From Desulfobacterales bacterium (GTDB lineage: Bacteria; Desulfobacterota; Desulfobacteria; Desulfobacterales; Desulfobacteraceae), in contig JAKSBM010000685.1 of NCBI GenBank assembly GCA_022361135.1, positions 1 through 10,562 of the forward strand: a stretch of DNA of 10,562 nt, written 5' to 3'. Position 1 is the stretch's first letter. Each line of letters starts with the position of its first letter. Under the pieces are notes generated by a model that saw only the letters and a program-made list of their open reading frames with translations, searched no databases and was not told the origin of the DNA. Made by a program: the position numbers and the translations under genes. This document shows positions 1 to 7,269 of this stretch, one piece after another.

Positions 1-1
1 C

Positions 2-67
2 GGCATGGTCAACGACCACCTCACCACCTGCTTTCGCCATGCCCAGGTCATGGAGAAGCCCCAATGA
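2..67 (+). CDS. C-terminal tail of an unidentified upstream gene (partial)
   Basis: An open frame enters from the left edge and ends at TGA 65-67, overlapping the next gene's ATG by the ATGA arrangement common in co-translated pairs. The 21 visible residues read GMVNDHLTTCFRHAQVMEKP followed by Q. The H-x3-C spacing (HLTTC) after a short hydrophobic stretch faintly recalls the metal-binding end of helix 2 in CsoR/FrmR-type repressors, but the tail after it is shorter than usual for that family. So short an open frame could also arise by chance. I do not name a function. Confidence 0.4.
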   Translation, partial: GMVNDHLTTCFRHAQVMEKPQ

Positions 68-1041
68 TTGACCTGCCCCCCCTTGGCCCCCAGCCCCTCC
101 CCCTGGGAATTACCCACACCCGGCAGCTCATCCGGACCAGTCCCAGGCCGGACCAATGTTTGCGGGAGAAAAAATGGTGCTACATCGGGGCGGTCCACCC
201 GGATCTGATTTTCGGAGCCGCCATGGTCCACCTGGGATACGTGGTCAATGCATTTGCCTATGTTTTCGACAGAAAGACCAGGGAACTGACCGAGGATTCC
301 CGAATTTTTCCGCCCCTGGGAAAAATGGAATTCCCCCCCCATCCGGAGGAGGGCAGACTCTGTTTTTCCGCCCCCAATGCCCGACTCACCCTGGATGGAG
401 ACGCCCGGCAAAGGTATTTAAGACTGGCCTTCCCCCGGAAACATCTCCGGGCTGAAATCCAGCTCGCCCCACCGGACACCGGTCTGGAAGCCCGCCACTT
501 TTATATGCCCATGCACAAGGGAAACCGTGCCTTTACCACCAAGGCCGCCGGTCTCGTTGTCCGGGGCCGGATCGCAACCCGGAACAAGACTTGGAATTTG
601 GATGATCACGCCGTGGGGCTCCTGGACTGGACCCACGGCATCTACCCCCGGCGCACCCAATGGAATTGGGCCTGCGGGGCCGGAATCTCCCGGGATAAAC
701 GTCCCCTGGCCTTTAATTTCTCCCGGGGGGTCTATGAATACGGCCAATTGGAAAACACCGTCTGGATCAATGGCAGCCCCTTCCCCGTGGGGCCCGTGGC
801 ATTTGATTATGATCCAGCACAGCCCACCCGCCCCTGGAGAATCCATACCCCCGACAACCGGGTGGACCTCACCTTCACCCCGGAGGGCCTGCGCCGAAAA
901 AAAGAAAACCTGGGCCTGGTCCAAAGTGCCTTTATCCAACCCTGCGGCCGCTTCCAGGGTGGCCTTCGGGATCCGGACAACCACCTCCACACCATAAAGG
1001 AACTATCCGGAGTGACCGAAGAGCACTTTGCCCTCTGGTAA
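64..1041 (+). CDS. DUF2804 domain protein
   Basis: A 325-residue protein that fits the DUF2804 family over nearly its whole length. The family has no established biochemical role that I know of. Visible family-like features are an early KKW-Y segment (residues 36-40), a hydrophobic LIFGAAMVHLGYV strand region (48-60), a central D-W-T-HG block (188-192) followed by a W-NW motif (200-202), an FNFSRG turn (217-222) and an EN pair (230-231). There is no signal peptide or membrane segment, so it is probably cytoplasmic. Start ATG 64 has GGAG at 52-55, eight bases upstream; the frame is open further to the left edge, but this Shine-Dalgarno site favours the chosen start. The reading frame contains pure C runs of seven (76-82) and eight (333-340). 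The 103-base gap to the next gene shows no hairpin terminator. Confidence 0.82.
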   Translation: MIDLPPLGPQPLPLGITHTRQLIRTSPRPDQCLREKKWCYIGAVHPDLIFGAAMVHLGYVVNAFAYVFDRKTRELTEDSRIFPPLGKMEFPPHPEEGRLCFSAPNARLTLDGDARQRYLRLAFPRKHLRAEIQLAPPDTGLEARHFYMPMHKGNRAFTTKAAGLVVRGRIATRNKTWNLDDHAVGLLDWTHGIYPRRTQWNWACGAGISRDKRPLAFNFSRGVYEYGQLENTVWINGSPFPVGPVAFDYDPAQPTRPWRIHTPDNRVDLTFTPEGLRRKKENLGLVQSAFIQPCGRFQGGLRDPDNHLHTIKELSGVTEEHFALW

Positions 1042-1144
1042 CCCTCCCCCAACCGCCATATTTTTTCCCACCCCGCACACAGCGCTAACACAGGCTGATT
1101 AGTATACCCGAAATCTGAAAACTGAAACTTGAAGAGGAAAGAAG

Positions 1145-2839
1145 ATGAAACTGAAGCAGCTCGGCATCAAAGGAAAATTCATTGGATCATTTGTCATTGT
1201 AGCACTTCTGGCCGCCGCCATTGGCAGCCTGGGGCTTTATTATGCCAAATCCCTGGGAAGTCGGGGCATCGTGGTGGGCAACCAATTGGCCCCCCTGGCA
1301 GATGCGGCCATGGAGATTCAGCTCACCGCCACCACCGCCCACCTCGTCTTTGAAGAAATCATGGCCGGAGACCAAGGGGAAAGCATCCAGGAAGTCTGGA
1401 AACTTTTGGGGGAAACCCAGTTTTATTGCCGGGCCATCCTCCAGGGGGGAGAGAATGAAGAAGGGCGCTACCTGCCCACCCAGGACCCGGAAATCCGCTC
1501 CCGGATTTCCCAGGTCGCCACCCGGGTGGAAAAATTCATCCAAAGTGCCAAAAAACGCTACGCCAATCGATCGGCATCGGCCAGCGGTCAAATCACCGAT
1601 GCCCGGGCCGAAGCCGCCTTTGACGAAGAATATGAAGCCTTCATGGCCCTGGCCGATGAAACCGAAACCCTGCTCCACCAAAAAAGACTTAAGGAAGTCG
1701 ACAATCTGATTTCCATGGCCGATCGTTCGTTTTACATCCTCACCATTTCCGTCATCGTAACCTTTCTGGCCGCCATCCTCTTTGGGGTGACCATGAGCCT
1801 GTCCATGGTCCGCTCCTTTGTCACCTGCCTGGACCATGCAACGGACATCAGCCAGGGCAACCTCACCGGCAAAATCGATCTCACCCGCCTTCCCCGGGAT
1901 GAAACCGGTCAATTGGCACGGGCACTGAACACCATGACCGACAACCTCAAGGAAATGATGGGGGAAATCACCGGGGGAGTGGGACGCCTGAGCCAGGCCT
2001 CGGGAGAGTTGAACAACATATCCGGACAGATCACGGGCAATGCCGAAGAAACCGCTGAAAAATCCGACACCGTTGTGGCCGCTTCCGAGGAGATGAGCGC
2101 CAACATGAACACCGTGGCATCGGCCACCGAAGAAACCACAGCCAACATCCAGATGATCGTTTCCGCCACCGAAGAAATGAGCGTCACCATCAAGGAAATT
2201 GCCCAGAACACCCAGAAGGGCAGCCAAATCACCCAGACCGCCGTCACCCAGGCCAAGGACGTTTCCAGCCAGGTGGATGCACTGGGACGGGCGGCACAGG
2301 AAATCAACCAGGTAACGGAAACCATCTCGGACATCTCCGAACAGACCAACCTCCTGGCCCTCAATGCCACCATCGAAGCGGCCCGGGCCGGAGAAGCCGG
2401 CAAGGGATTTGCTGTAGTGGCGGGAGAAATCAAAGCCCTGGCCCAGCAGACGGCAGAGGCCACCAGCGAAATCACCACCCGGATCAGCGATATCCAGAAC
2501 ACCACCTCGGGCTCCATTGAATCCATTGATACCATTGTCAAAGTGATTTCGGAGATCAACGACATTGTCACCACCGTGGCCGCCGCCATTGAACAACAAT
2601 CGGCCACCACCCAGGAAATCACCACCAATGTCACCCAGGCGGCAGCCGGGGTTGAAGAGGTGAATCTGAACATGAACCAGATGTCGGCCGCGGCCGGTGA
2701 AGTCAACCAGAATGTCTCACTGGTGAGCGGCGCAGCTGCAGAAACCACAACGGACAGCCGCAGGGTCAACGACAATGCCAAGCAACTCAAGGGCCTGGCA
2801 GATCAGCTGGACACCCTGGTTTCCCGCTTCACCCTCTAA
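1145..2839 (+). CDS. Methyl-accepting chemotaxis protein
   Basis: A 564-residue transmembrane chemoreceptor that would signal through CheW and CheA to flagella or another taxis output. Order: a short basic cytoplasmic start, TM1 about residues 11-33, a periplasmic and mainly helical sensor about 34-195 (four-helix-bundle type judged by length and helical look), TM2 about 196-220, HAMP about 221-273, then a long cytoplasmic coiled coil. The signalling hairpin tip is unmistakable at 397-430, with [20 protein letters not shown] followed by [10 protein letters not shown]. Likely methylation helices carry EE and EQQ pairs at 315-316, 329-330, 343-344 and 483-485. The C-terminus ends in RFTL and has no CheR-docking pentapeptide. 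The start is supported by GAGG at 1134-1137, seven bases upstream of ATG 1145. No che gene lies in the window, so this is a dispersed receptor. Its ligand cannot be told from sequence. Confidence 0.95.
   Translation: MKLKQLGIKGKFIGSFVIVALLAAAIGSLGLYYAKSLGSRGIVVGNQLAPLADAAMEIQLTATTAHLVFEEIMAGDQGESIQEVWKLLGETQFYCRAILQGGENEEGRYLPTQDPEIRSRISQVATRVEKFIQSAKKRYANRSASASGQITDARAEAAFDEEYEAFMALADETETLLHQKRLKEVDNLISMADRSFYILTISVIVTFLAAILFGVTMSLSMVRSFVTCLDHATDISQGNLTGKIDLTRLPRDETGQLARALNTMTDNLKEMMGEITGGVGRLSQASGELNNISGQITGNAEETAEKSDTVVAASEEMSANMNTVASATEETTANIQMIVSATEEMSVTIKEIAQNTQKGSQITQTAVTQAKDVSSQVDALGRAAQEINQVTETISDISEQTNLLALNATIEAARAGEAGKGFAVVAGEIKALAQQTAEATSEITTRISDIQNTTSGSIESIDTIVKVISEINDIVTTVAAAIEQQSATTQEITTNVTQAAAGVEEVNLNMNQMSAAAGEVNQNVSLVSGAAAETTTDSRRVNDNAKQLKGLADQLDTLVSRFTL
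2084..2209 (+). repeat. Three tandem 14-residue coiled-coil repeats in the MCP methylation region
   Basis: Residues 314-327, 328-341 and 342-355 of the chemoreceptor are three successive 14-residue (42-base) units, each starting S/T-E-E. The first two also share an A-N step. The period equals two heptads of the receptor coiled coil, and the EE pairs sit where methylation sites are expected. The repeat is clear in the protein but diverged at DNA level, so it reflects coiled-coil architecture more than a recent duplication. Confidence 0.7.
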
Positions 2840-2891
2840 CCCAGCCCAAGGGTTTGTCTTTTGCTCCTAAATATGGCAGATTTACACCATT

Positions 2892-2918
2892 GCCGCCCCG
2901 GGATTCCCCCGGGGCGGC
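2892..2918. other. Perfect GC-rich hairpin between the MCP gene and nnr
   Basis: An 11-base stem (2892-2902 with 2908-2918) pairs perfectly around a five-base loop. It lies 52 bases after the chemoreceptor stop and 34 bases before the nnr start. Neither flank carries a T-run: ACCCCAAAAACCC follows on the + strand. It is therefore not a canonical intrinsic terminator, but it could stop or stabilise the chemoreceptor transcript, or act as a leader structure for nnr. Confidence 0.6.
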
Positions 2919-2952
2919 ACCCCAAAAACCCATAATTTTCAGGAGCCTGAAC

Positions 2953-4524
2953 ATGCTTCTTGTGACAGCCCGGCAGATGCAGGGCATGGATCACCATACC
3001 ATCGACACCCTGGGCATCCCCGGACTGGTCCTCATGGAAAATGCAGGCCGGGGCGCCTTTGACTTTCTCATGGAGGAACTGGGGCCGGACGGCGAAACCC
3101 TGGTGGCCGTTGTGGCCGGCCGGGGCAACAACGGTGGAGACGGATTTGTCATAGCCCGCTACCTCATGGAAGCCGGCATCCCGGTAACCCTTTTTCTATT
3201 GTCCACCGCCGATCGACTCCAGGGGGATGCCCGGACCAATTACGACCTGGTCCAGGCCCTGCTCCCCCACAATCCCCATGCCGACCTCATTGAAATCCCC
3301 GATGCCCAGGCCCTGACCGCCCATTATGACCAGATCCTGGACCACGACCTTTTTGTGGACGCCATCTTCGGCACCGGACTCAACTCCGATGTCCGGGGTT
3401 TTTACCGGGAGGTGATCCAGCTCATGAACGCCAGCGGAGCCCCCATCTTCAGCGTGGATATCCCATCGGGCCTCAACGCCGATACCGGACAGGCCATGGG
3501 CATTTCCGTGGAAGCCTCTGCCACGGCAACCTTTGCACATGCCAAGGCCGGCCATGTCCTCCACCCGGGCAATGCCCACACCGGAGAGCTGGCCGTCATC
3601 GACATCGGCATTCCCGGATTTGTCACGGAGATGTTCATGGACCAGGGCCCCCGCCTTTCCCTCATGGAAACCGAGGATATCCTTTCCCTTTTTCCGGACC
3701 GTCCGTTTAACAGCCACAAGGGCAGCTTTGGCCACCTCCTGGCCCTGGCCGGTGCCCCGGGGAAAACCGGGGCCGCCATCCTATGCGCCCGTGCAGCCCA
3801 ACGCTGCGGCACCGGCCTGGTCACCCTGGGCGTTCCAGAGGGACTCCATGTCCACCTGGAAGCCGATCTGGTGGAACCCATGACCGCCCCCCTGGCCCAG
3901 ACCCCCATGGGCGGCCTTTCCAGCCAGGCATTGGATGCCGTGCTTGAACTGGCCCGGGATAAAAATGCCATTGCCCTGGGGCCGGGACTGGGCACAGAAG
4001 AGGAAACCCGGACCCTGGTCAAAACCCTGGTGAAGGACAGCCCCCTTCCCCTGGTTTTGGATGCCGATGGATTGAATAATATTACAGACGATCCCAGCGT
4101 CCTGGACCAGGCCAAGGGCCCCCGGATCCTCACCCCCCACCCCGGGGAGATGGCCCGACTCACCGGGAAGTCCACAGCTGAAATCCAGGCCCAACGCCCC
4201 GCCATTGCCCGGGACTTTGCCCAAAGCCATGGAGTTGTCCTGGTCCTCAAGGGTGCACAATCCCTGGTGGCCTTGCCCGACGGCAGCCTCCACCTCTGCC
4301 CCACGGGGAACCCCGGCATGGCCGCCGGTGGAATGGGAGATGTGCTCACCGGAATGATCGGCGGATTCCTGGCCCAGGGTTTTACCCCTGAGAATGCGGC
4401 CCTGGCCGGGGTTTTTCTACACGGCATGGCCGGCGATTACCTGGCAGAAACCCAGAGCCGTTTCGGCTTCCTGGCATCGGAACTGGCCGATGCCCTCCCC
4501 CTAACCCTGGAAGAATATCTCTAA
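2953..4524 (+). CDS. nnr: Bifunctional NAD(P)H-hydrate epimerase / ADP-dependent NAD(P)H-hydrate dehydratase
   Basis: A 523-residue cytoplasmic metabolite-repair enzyme of the YjeF type. The N-terminal domain epimerises damaged hydrated NAD(P)H (NAD(P)HX), and the C-terminal ribokinase-like domain dehydrates the S-form back to NAD(P)H using ADP. The epimerase part (about 1-225) shows MENAGRGAF (28-36), AGRGNNGGDGFVIARYL (55-71), DAIFGTGL (136-143) and DIPSGLNADTG (169-179). The dehydratase part (about 235-520) shows KGSFGHLLALAG (256-267), ALGPGLGT (341-348), LVLDADGLN (367-375), TPHPGEMARLTG (394-405), LKGA (432-435) and NPGMAAGGMGDVLTGMIGG (453-471). Both domains look complete. ATG 2953 has a perfect AGGAG at 2941-2945 with seven-base spacing, so an in-frame TTG at 2854 upstream of the hairpin is rejected. 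The stop abuts the tsaE ATG, implying co-translation, and the nnr-tsaE order is shared with E. coli yjeF-tsaE. Confidence 0.96.
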   Translation: MLLVTARQMQGMDHHTIDTLGIPGLVLMENAGRGAFDFLMEELGPDGETLVAVVAGRGNNGGDGFVIARYLMEAGIPVTLFLLSTADRLQGDARTNYDLVQALLPHNPHADLIEIPDAQALTAHYDQILDHDLFVDAIFGTGLNSDVRGFYREVIQLMNASGAPIFSVDIPSGLNADTGQAMGISVEASATATFAHAKAGHVLHPGNAHTGELAVIDIGIPGFVTEMFMDQGPRLSLMETEDILSLFPDRPFNSHKGSFGHLLALAGAPGKTGAAILCARAAQRCGTGLVTLGVPEGLHVHLEADLVEPMTAPLAQTPMGGLSSQALDAVLELARDKNAIALGPGLGTEEETRTLVKTLVKDSPLPLVLDADGLNNITDDPSVLDQAKGPRILTPHPGEMARLTGKSTAEIQAQRPAIARDFAQSHGVVLVLKGAQSLVALPDGSLHLCPTGNPGMAAGGMGDVLTGMIGGFLAQGFTPENAALAGVFLHGMAGDYLAETQSRFGFLASELADALPLTLEEYL

Positions 4525-4989
4525 ATGACGTCCCAACTCTGTAAAACATCGGAAGAAACCCAGGCCCTTGGAAAATCCATGGGCCTGGCCCTTGAAGACG
4601 GCATCGCCATCGCCCTCACCGGAGATCTGGGTGCCGGAAAAACCACCTTTACCCAGGGACTGGCCCTGGGCCTGGGTGTGGATCCTGAATTCCCCGTCAC
4701 CAGCCCCACATTCAACATCATCAACGAATACCCCGGAGATCGGTTCCGCCTCTGTCACCTGGATCTGTATCGGCTGGGCGATGTGGAAGAACTGGACTAC
4801 ATCGGGTTTGAAGATCTCCTGGGTGAGCAATCGGTCATTGCAGTGGAATGGCCCGGCCTGCTCATGGAAGACCGCTTTAAATTTGACCTGGAAATCCAAT
4901 TTGAATTTGACCCGGATTACAATCGTATTCTTACTTTTTTTGCCTCTGGACAGCGGGGAGTAAAAGTGCTAAGCAGAATATTTTCATAA
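4525..4989 (+). CDS. tsaE: tRNA threonylcarbamoyladenosine biosynthesis ATPase TsaE
   Basis: A 154-residue P-loop ATPase that acts with TsaB and TsaD in making t6A at position 37 of ANN-decoding tRNAs. The Walker A loop GDLGAGKTT is at residues 33-41. The family motifs TSPTF (59-63), HLDLYRL (78-84) and VEWP (107-110) follow in the expected order, and the length is normal. ATG 4525 follows the nnr TAA with no gap, and the likely ribosome site (GGAAGA, 4509-4514) lies inside the end of nnr, which suggests translational coupling. The last 90 bases are more AT-rich than the body of the gene, and the protein ends in a short variable tail. tsaB and tsaD are not in the window. Confidence 0.95.
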   Translation: MTSQLCKTSEETQALGKSMGLALEDGIAIALTGDLGAGKTTFTQGLALGLGVDPEFPVTSPTFNIINEYPGDRFRLCHLDLYRLGDVEELDYIGFEDLLGEQSVIAVEWPGLLMEDRFKFDLEIQFEFDPDYNRILTFFASGQRGVKVLSRIFS

Positions 4990-5016
4990 ATTTTAAATCT
5001 GATTTCTGGAGTTATT

Positions 5017-6234
5017 ATGGCGTTAAGAGTACAAAAGTACGGGGGCACATCCGTGGCCGATATCCAGCGGATATCCAATGTGGCCGACCGGGTGACAAAG
5101 GCCCATGATGCAGGCGATCAGGTAGTGGTTGTACTCTCTGCCATGGCTGGTGTGACAGACAGTTTGATTTCCCTGTCCAAGGAGGCTTCCCCAAGCCCGG
5201 ATAAAAGGGAACTGGACGTATTACTGGCCACGGGTGAACAGACGACTGCAGCCCTCCTCGCCATGATGCTGAAATCCCGTGGATACAAGGCCCAGTCCTT
5301 TCTCGGCTTCCAGGCCGGAATTCACACCGACAGCGTGGCCGGCAAGGCCCGGATCCTGGACATTGATTCCCAAAAAATAAAGGAATGCCTCGACCAGGGT
5401 CACATCACCGTCATGGCCGGCTTCCAGGGCGTCACCCACCAGGGTTCCATCACCACCCTGGGCCGGGGCGGTTCAGACACATCGGCCGTTGCCATTGCCG
5501 CATCCCTCAAGGCCGATGTTTGCGAAATTTTCACCGATGTGGACGGCGTCTACACCACCGACCCAAGAATCTGCGCCAAGGCGAAAAAAATATCACGGAT
5601 CTCCTACGAAGAAATGCTGGAGATGGCCGTGTTGGGTGCAAAAGTCCTCCAGATCCGTTCCGTGGACTTTGCCAAAAAATTCAATGTGCCCGTGCACGTC
5701 AGATCATCATTCAACGAGGAGGAAGGAACAATGGTTGTCAACGAAAGCGCCGACATGGAAAGCGCAGTAGTATCAGGGGTTACCTGTGATATGAACGAAG
5801 CCCGGATCACCCTGAAACGGGTTCCGGATCAGCCCGGCATCTCCGCCAAAATCTTTGGCGCCCTGTCCAAGGCGGAAATCATGGTGGACATGATCATCCA
5901 GAACACCCGCTCCGACGGCGAAACAGATCTGACCTTCACCGTCACCCAGGACGATTTTGACCGGGCCCTGGAAATCTCCAACGCCGTGGCCGAGGAAGTG
6001 GATGCCGACGAAGTCCTCACGGCAACGGACATTGCCAAGGTTTCCGTCATCGGTCTGGGAATGAAGAGCCACTCCGGCGTGGCCGCAGTCATGTTCGAAG
6101 CCCTGGCCGCGGAGAACATCAACATCCGCCTCATTTCCACCTCGGAAATCCGTATTTCCTGTGTGATCCAGTCCAAGTATGCAGAGTTGGCAGTCAGAAC
6201 CCTGCACACCGCCTTTGGTCTGGACGGCGAATAG
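5017..6234 (+). CDS. lysC: Aspartate kinase (aspartokinase), probable alpha subunit
   Basis: A 405-residue monofunctional aspartokinase that phosphorylates L-aspartate with ATP, the first step toward lysine, threonine, methionine and diaminopimelate. The kinase domain (about 1-235) has KYGGTS (7-12), GFQGVTHQG (135-143), TLGRGGSDTSA (147-157) and TDVDGVYTTDPR (173-184). A regulatory pair of ACT domains follows at about 265-330 and 341-400, with the SHSGVAAVMFEAL (351-363) and NINIRLISTSEI (367-378) elements typical of lysine/threonine-inhibited enzymes. No homoserine dehydrogenase domain is fused. ATG 5017 has GGAG at 5008-5011, five bases upstream. The gene begins 27 bases after tsaE, so it probably belongs to the same transcript, and it ends at a strong hairpin. 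A second in-frame start with a perfect ribosome site lies at 5731 (separate entry), which suggests an alpha2beta2 enzyme. Confidence 0.97.
   Translation: MALRVQKYGGTSVADIQRISNVADRVTKAHDAGDQVVVVLSAMAGVTDSLISLSKEASPSPDKRELDVLLATGEQTTAALLAMMLKSRGYKAQSFLGFQAGIHTDSVAGKARILDIDSQKIKECLDQGHITVMAGFQGVTHQGSITTLGRGGSDTSAVAIAASLKADVCEIFTDVDGVYTTDPRICAKAKKISRISYEEMLEMAVLGAKVLQIRSVDFAKKFNVPVHVRSSFNEEEGTMVVNESADMESAVVSGVTCDMNEARITLKRVPDQPGISAKIFGALSKAEIMVDMIIQNTRSDGETDLTFTVTQDDFDRALEISNAVAEEVDADEVLTATDIAKVSVIGLGMKSHSGVAAVMFEALAAENINIRLISTSEIRISCVIQSKYAELAVRTLHTAFGLDGE
5717..5733 (+). promoter_or_regulatory. Internal ribosome binding site and ATG for a putative LysC beta subunit
   Basis: A perfect AGGAGG (5717-5722), extended as AGGAGGAAGG, precedes an in-frame ATG at 5731 by eight bases. 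Initiation here would make a 167-residue protein (5731-6234) holding both ACT domains and no kinase domain. In Bacillus subtilis aspartokinase II and Corynebacterium LysC, the beta subunit starts at an equivalent internal site of the same gene (established knowledge). The EEEG peptide coded here could also produce such a purine run by chance, but the match and spacing are better than at the gene's own start. Confidence 0.6.
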
Positions 6235-6261
6235 CCCGAAGGACGAAACGCGAAGGATATC

Positions 6262-6292
6262 ACAGCCCCTTTGTCCAGGACAAAGGGGCTGT
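6262..6292. terminator. Shared hairpin terminator between convergent lysC and pyrF
   Basis: A perfect stem of 14 base pairs (6262-6275 with 6279-6292) around a three-base loop lies 27 bases after the lysC stop and 5 bases beyond the pyrF stop. On the + strand it is followed by ATTGTTTA, a weak T-run, and on the - strand by an even weaker one. Position and symmetry suggest a bidirectional terminator for both genes. Confidence 0.75.
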
Positions 6293-6297
6293 ATTGT

Positions 6298-7017
6298 TTA
6301 CAAAACGGCCTGGACTTCCTGGGCCACCATTTCTGCGGCCTTTGCCGGGGAATCCGCCTCCCGGATGGGGCGGCCGATGACAATGAGGTCCGACCCCATG
6401 GAAACGGCGTCGGCCGGGGTGGTCACCCGCTTCTGATCATCCTTTTCCAACAGACTCCATTGGGGACGAATGCCCGGAGTCACCGCCAGAAAATCCGACC
6501 CGAATTCTGATTTAATGGCCCCGGCTTCCTGGCCGGAACAGACCACACCGGCACATCCGGCAGCCTTGGCAAATCCGGCCCGTTTCAAAACCAGGGCCTG
6601 GGGATTTTCCACAAACTCAGACTTGAATCCACCGGCTTCCACCATGGCGGCGTCATTATCCGTCAACAATGTCACGCCCAGAACACCGGCCTTTCCCTTG
6701 CCCCCTTCCACGGCGGCTTCCAGCATTTCACGGGAGGCACAATGCACGGTGACCAGGTCCACACCCAGGTCGGCCACCCGGTCCATGGCCCGTCCCACGG
6801 TGGCGGAAATATCATGGAGTTTAAGGTCAAGAAAAATCCGGGCCTGGGAAAGTTCTTTAATCATCCGGACCACGGCCGGTCCCTCGGCAATGAAAAGCTC
6901 CAGCCCGATCTTGAACATGCCCACCTGTCCGTCCAATTGCTCCACCAGTTTACGGGCCGGTTCCAGACCGGGAACATCCAGGGGAAATACGATATAGTCC
7001 TTACCTGTCTTCTGCAT
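6298..7017 (-). CDS. pyrF: Orotidine 5'-phosphate decarboxylase
   Basis: A 239-residue TIM-barrel enzyme for the last step of de novo UMP synthesis, decarboxylating OMP. Signature elements: LDVPG (13-17, with the early substrate Asp-14), MFKIGLELF (34-42), the catalytic D-x-K-x-x-D in FLDLKLHDI (Asp-64, Lys-66, Asp-69), VTVHC (89-93), TPGIRP (180-185) and the phosphate-binding IGRPI (214-218). Length is normal for the bacterial PyrF group. The start has AAGGA (complement of 7024-7028), six bases upstream. It stands alone on the - strand, convergent with lysC and divergent from the pseudo-receiver gene. No other pyr gene is nearby. Confidence 0.97.
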   Translation of the reverse strand: MQKTGKDYIVFPLDVPGLEPARKLVEQLDGQVGMFKIGLELFIAEGPAVVRMIKELSQARIFLDLKLHDISATVGRAMDRVADLGVDLVTVHCASREMLEAAVEGGKGKAGVLGVTLLTDNDAAMVEAGGFKSEFVENPQALVLKRAGFAKAAGCAGVVCSGQEAGAIKSEFGSDFLAVTPGIRPQWSLLEKDDQKRVTTPADAVSMGSDLIVIGRPIREADSPAKAAEMVAQEVQAVL

Positions 7018-7074
7018 AATTTTTCCTTTTTATCTTTGGGTCGCTCATCCCTTTTAACAGGTTTCAGGAAGGGG

Positions 7075-7103
7075 ATAAAAGCAAATTCAGGACTTAAAAT
7101 CAA
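7075..7103 (-). promoter_or_regulatory. Candidate sigma70-type promoter for pyrF
   Basis: Read on the - strand, TTGATT (7098-7103) and TTTTAT (7075-7080) are separated by exactly 17 bases, each matching four of six consensus positions. The -10 box lies about 57 bases upstream of the pyrF ATG. This part of the 252-base divergent gap (7018-7269) is clearly AT-richer than the genes. The sequence match is suggestive only. Confidence 0.4.
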
Positions 7104-7167
7104 TCTTTTTCCCCACACACCCGAGGAGAGCGCACAGGCTAACACCCTGATCAAACAGAGAATTCAT

Positions 7168-7194
7168 TTGCCTCCATCCCCAGGATCTGATAAT
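7168..7194 (+). promoter_or_regulatory. Weak candidate promoter for the pseudo-receiver gene
   Basis: A good -10-like GATAAT (7189-7194, five of six matches) stands about 75 bases before the ATG at 7270. The best -35-like hexamer, TTGCCT (7168-7173), is only 15 bases away, which is short. The divergent arrangement requires a + strand promoter somewhere in 7018-7269, and this is the best candidate I see. Confidence 0.22.
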
Positions 7195-7269
7195 CAAAAT
7201 GAAGAGTCCAGCCAAATATTTCATGACAATTTGCTCAAAACGCCTGGAAGTAAAGATAAGGCGGTGACC

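Noticed and set aside
2..67. Naming the left-edge tail as a CsoR/FrmR metal-sensing repressor
   Set aside because: Only 21 residues are visible. The H-x3-C spacing fits, but the C-terminus is short for the family, so the evidence is too thin for a name.
1042..1144. Promoter or terminator between the DUF2804 gene and the chemoreceptor gene
   Set aside because: I looked for a hairpin with a T-run and for sigma70, sigma54 and flagellar sigma28 patterns. Only an isolated TATACC-like hexamer near 1103 is present, with no partner -35.
1187..2599. 470-codon open frame on the - strand opposite the chemoreceptor
   Set aside because: It is a shadow caused by the GC-rich, biased codon use of the receptor. 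It is Gly/His-rich with no recognisable motif, while the + strand product has a full MCP signature.
2854..2952. TTG start extending nnr by 33 residues
   Set aside because: The extension would translate the GC hairpin and has no ribosome site, whereas ATG 2953 has a perfect AGGAG at good spacing and begins right at the conserved domain.
3402..4427. 341-codon open frame on the - strand opposite nnr
   Set aside because: Low-complexity Arg/Pro/Ala/Ser-rich translation without motifs, fully inside a gene with two intact catalytic domains.
7125..7160. Imperfect inverted repeat CAGG...CCTG in the pyrF divergent region as an operator
   Set aside because: The arms are only four bases and such matches are expected by chance in a gap of this size.
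6742..7269. Upstream in-frame extension of the pseudo-receiver gene (about 176 more codons)
   Set aside because: It runs antisense through pyrF, whose catalytic motifs are clear. ATG 7270 has its own ribosome site, and the receiver architecture is complete from there.
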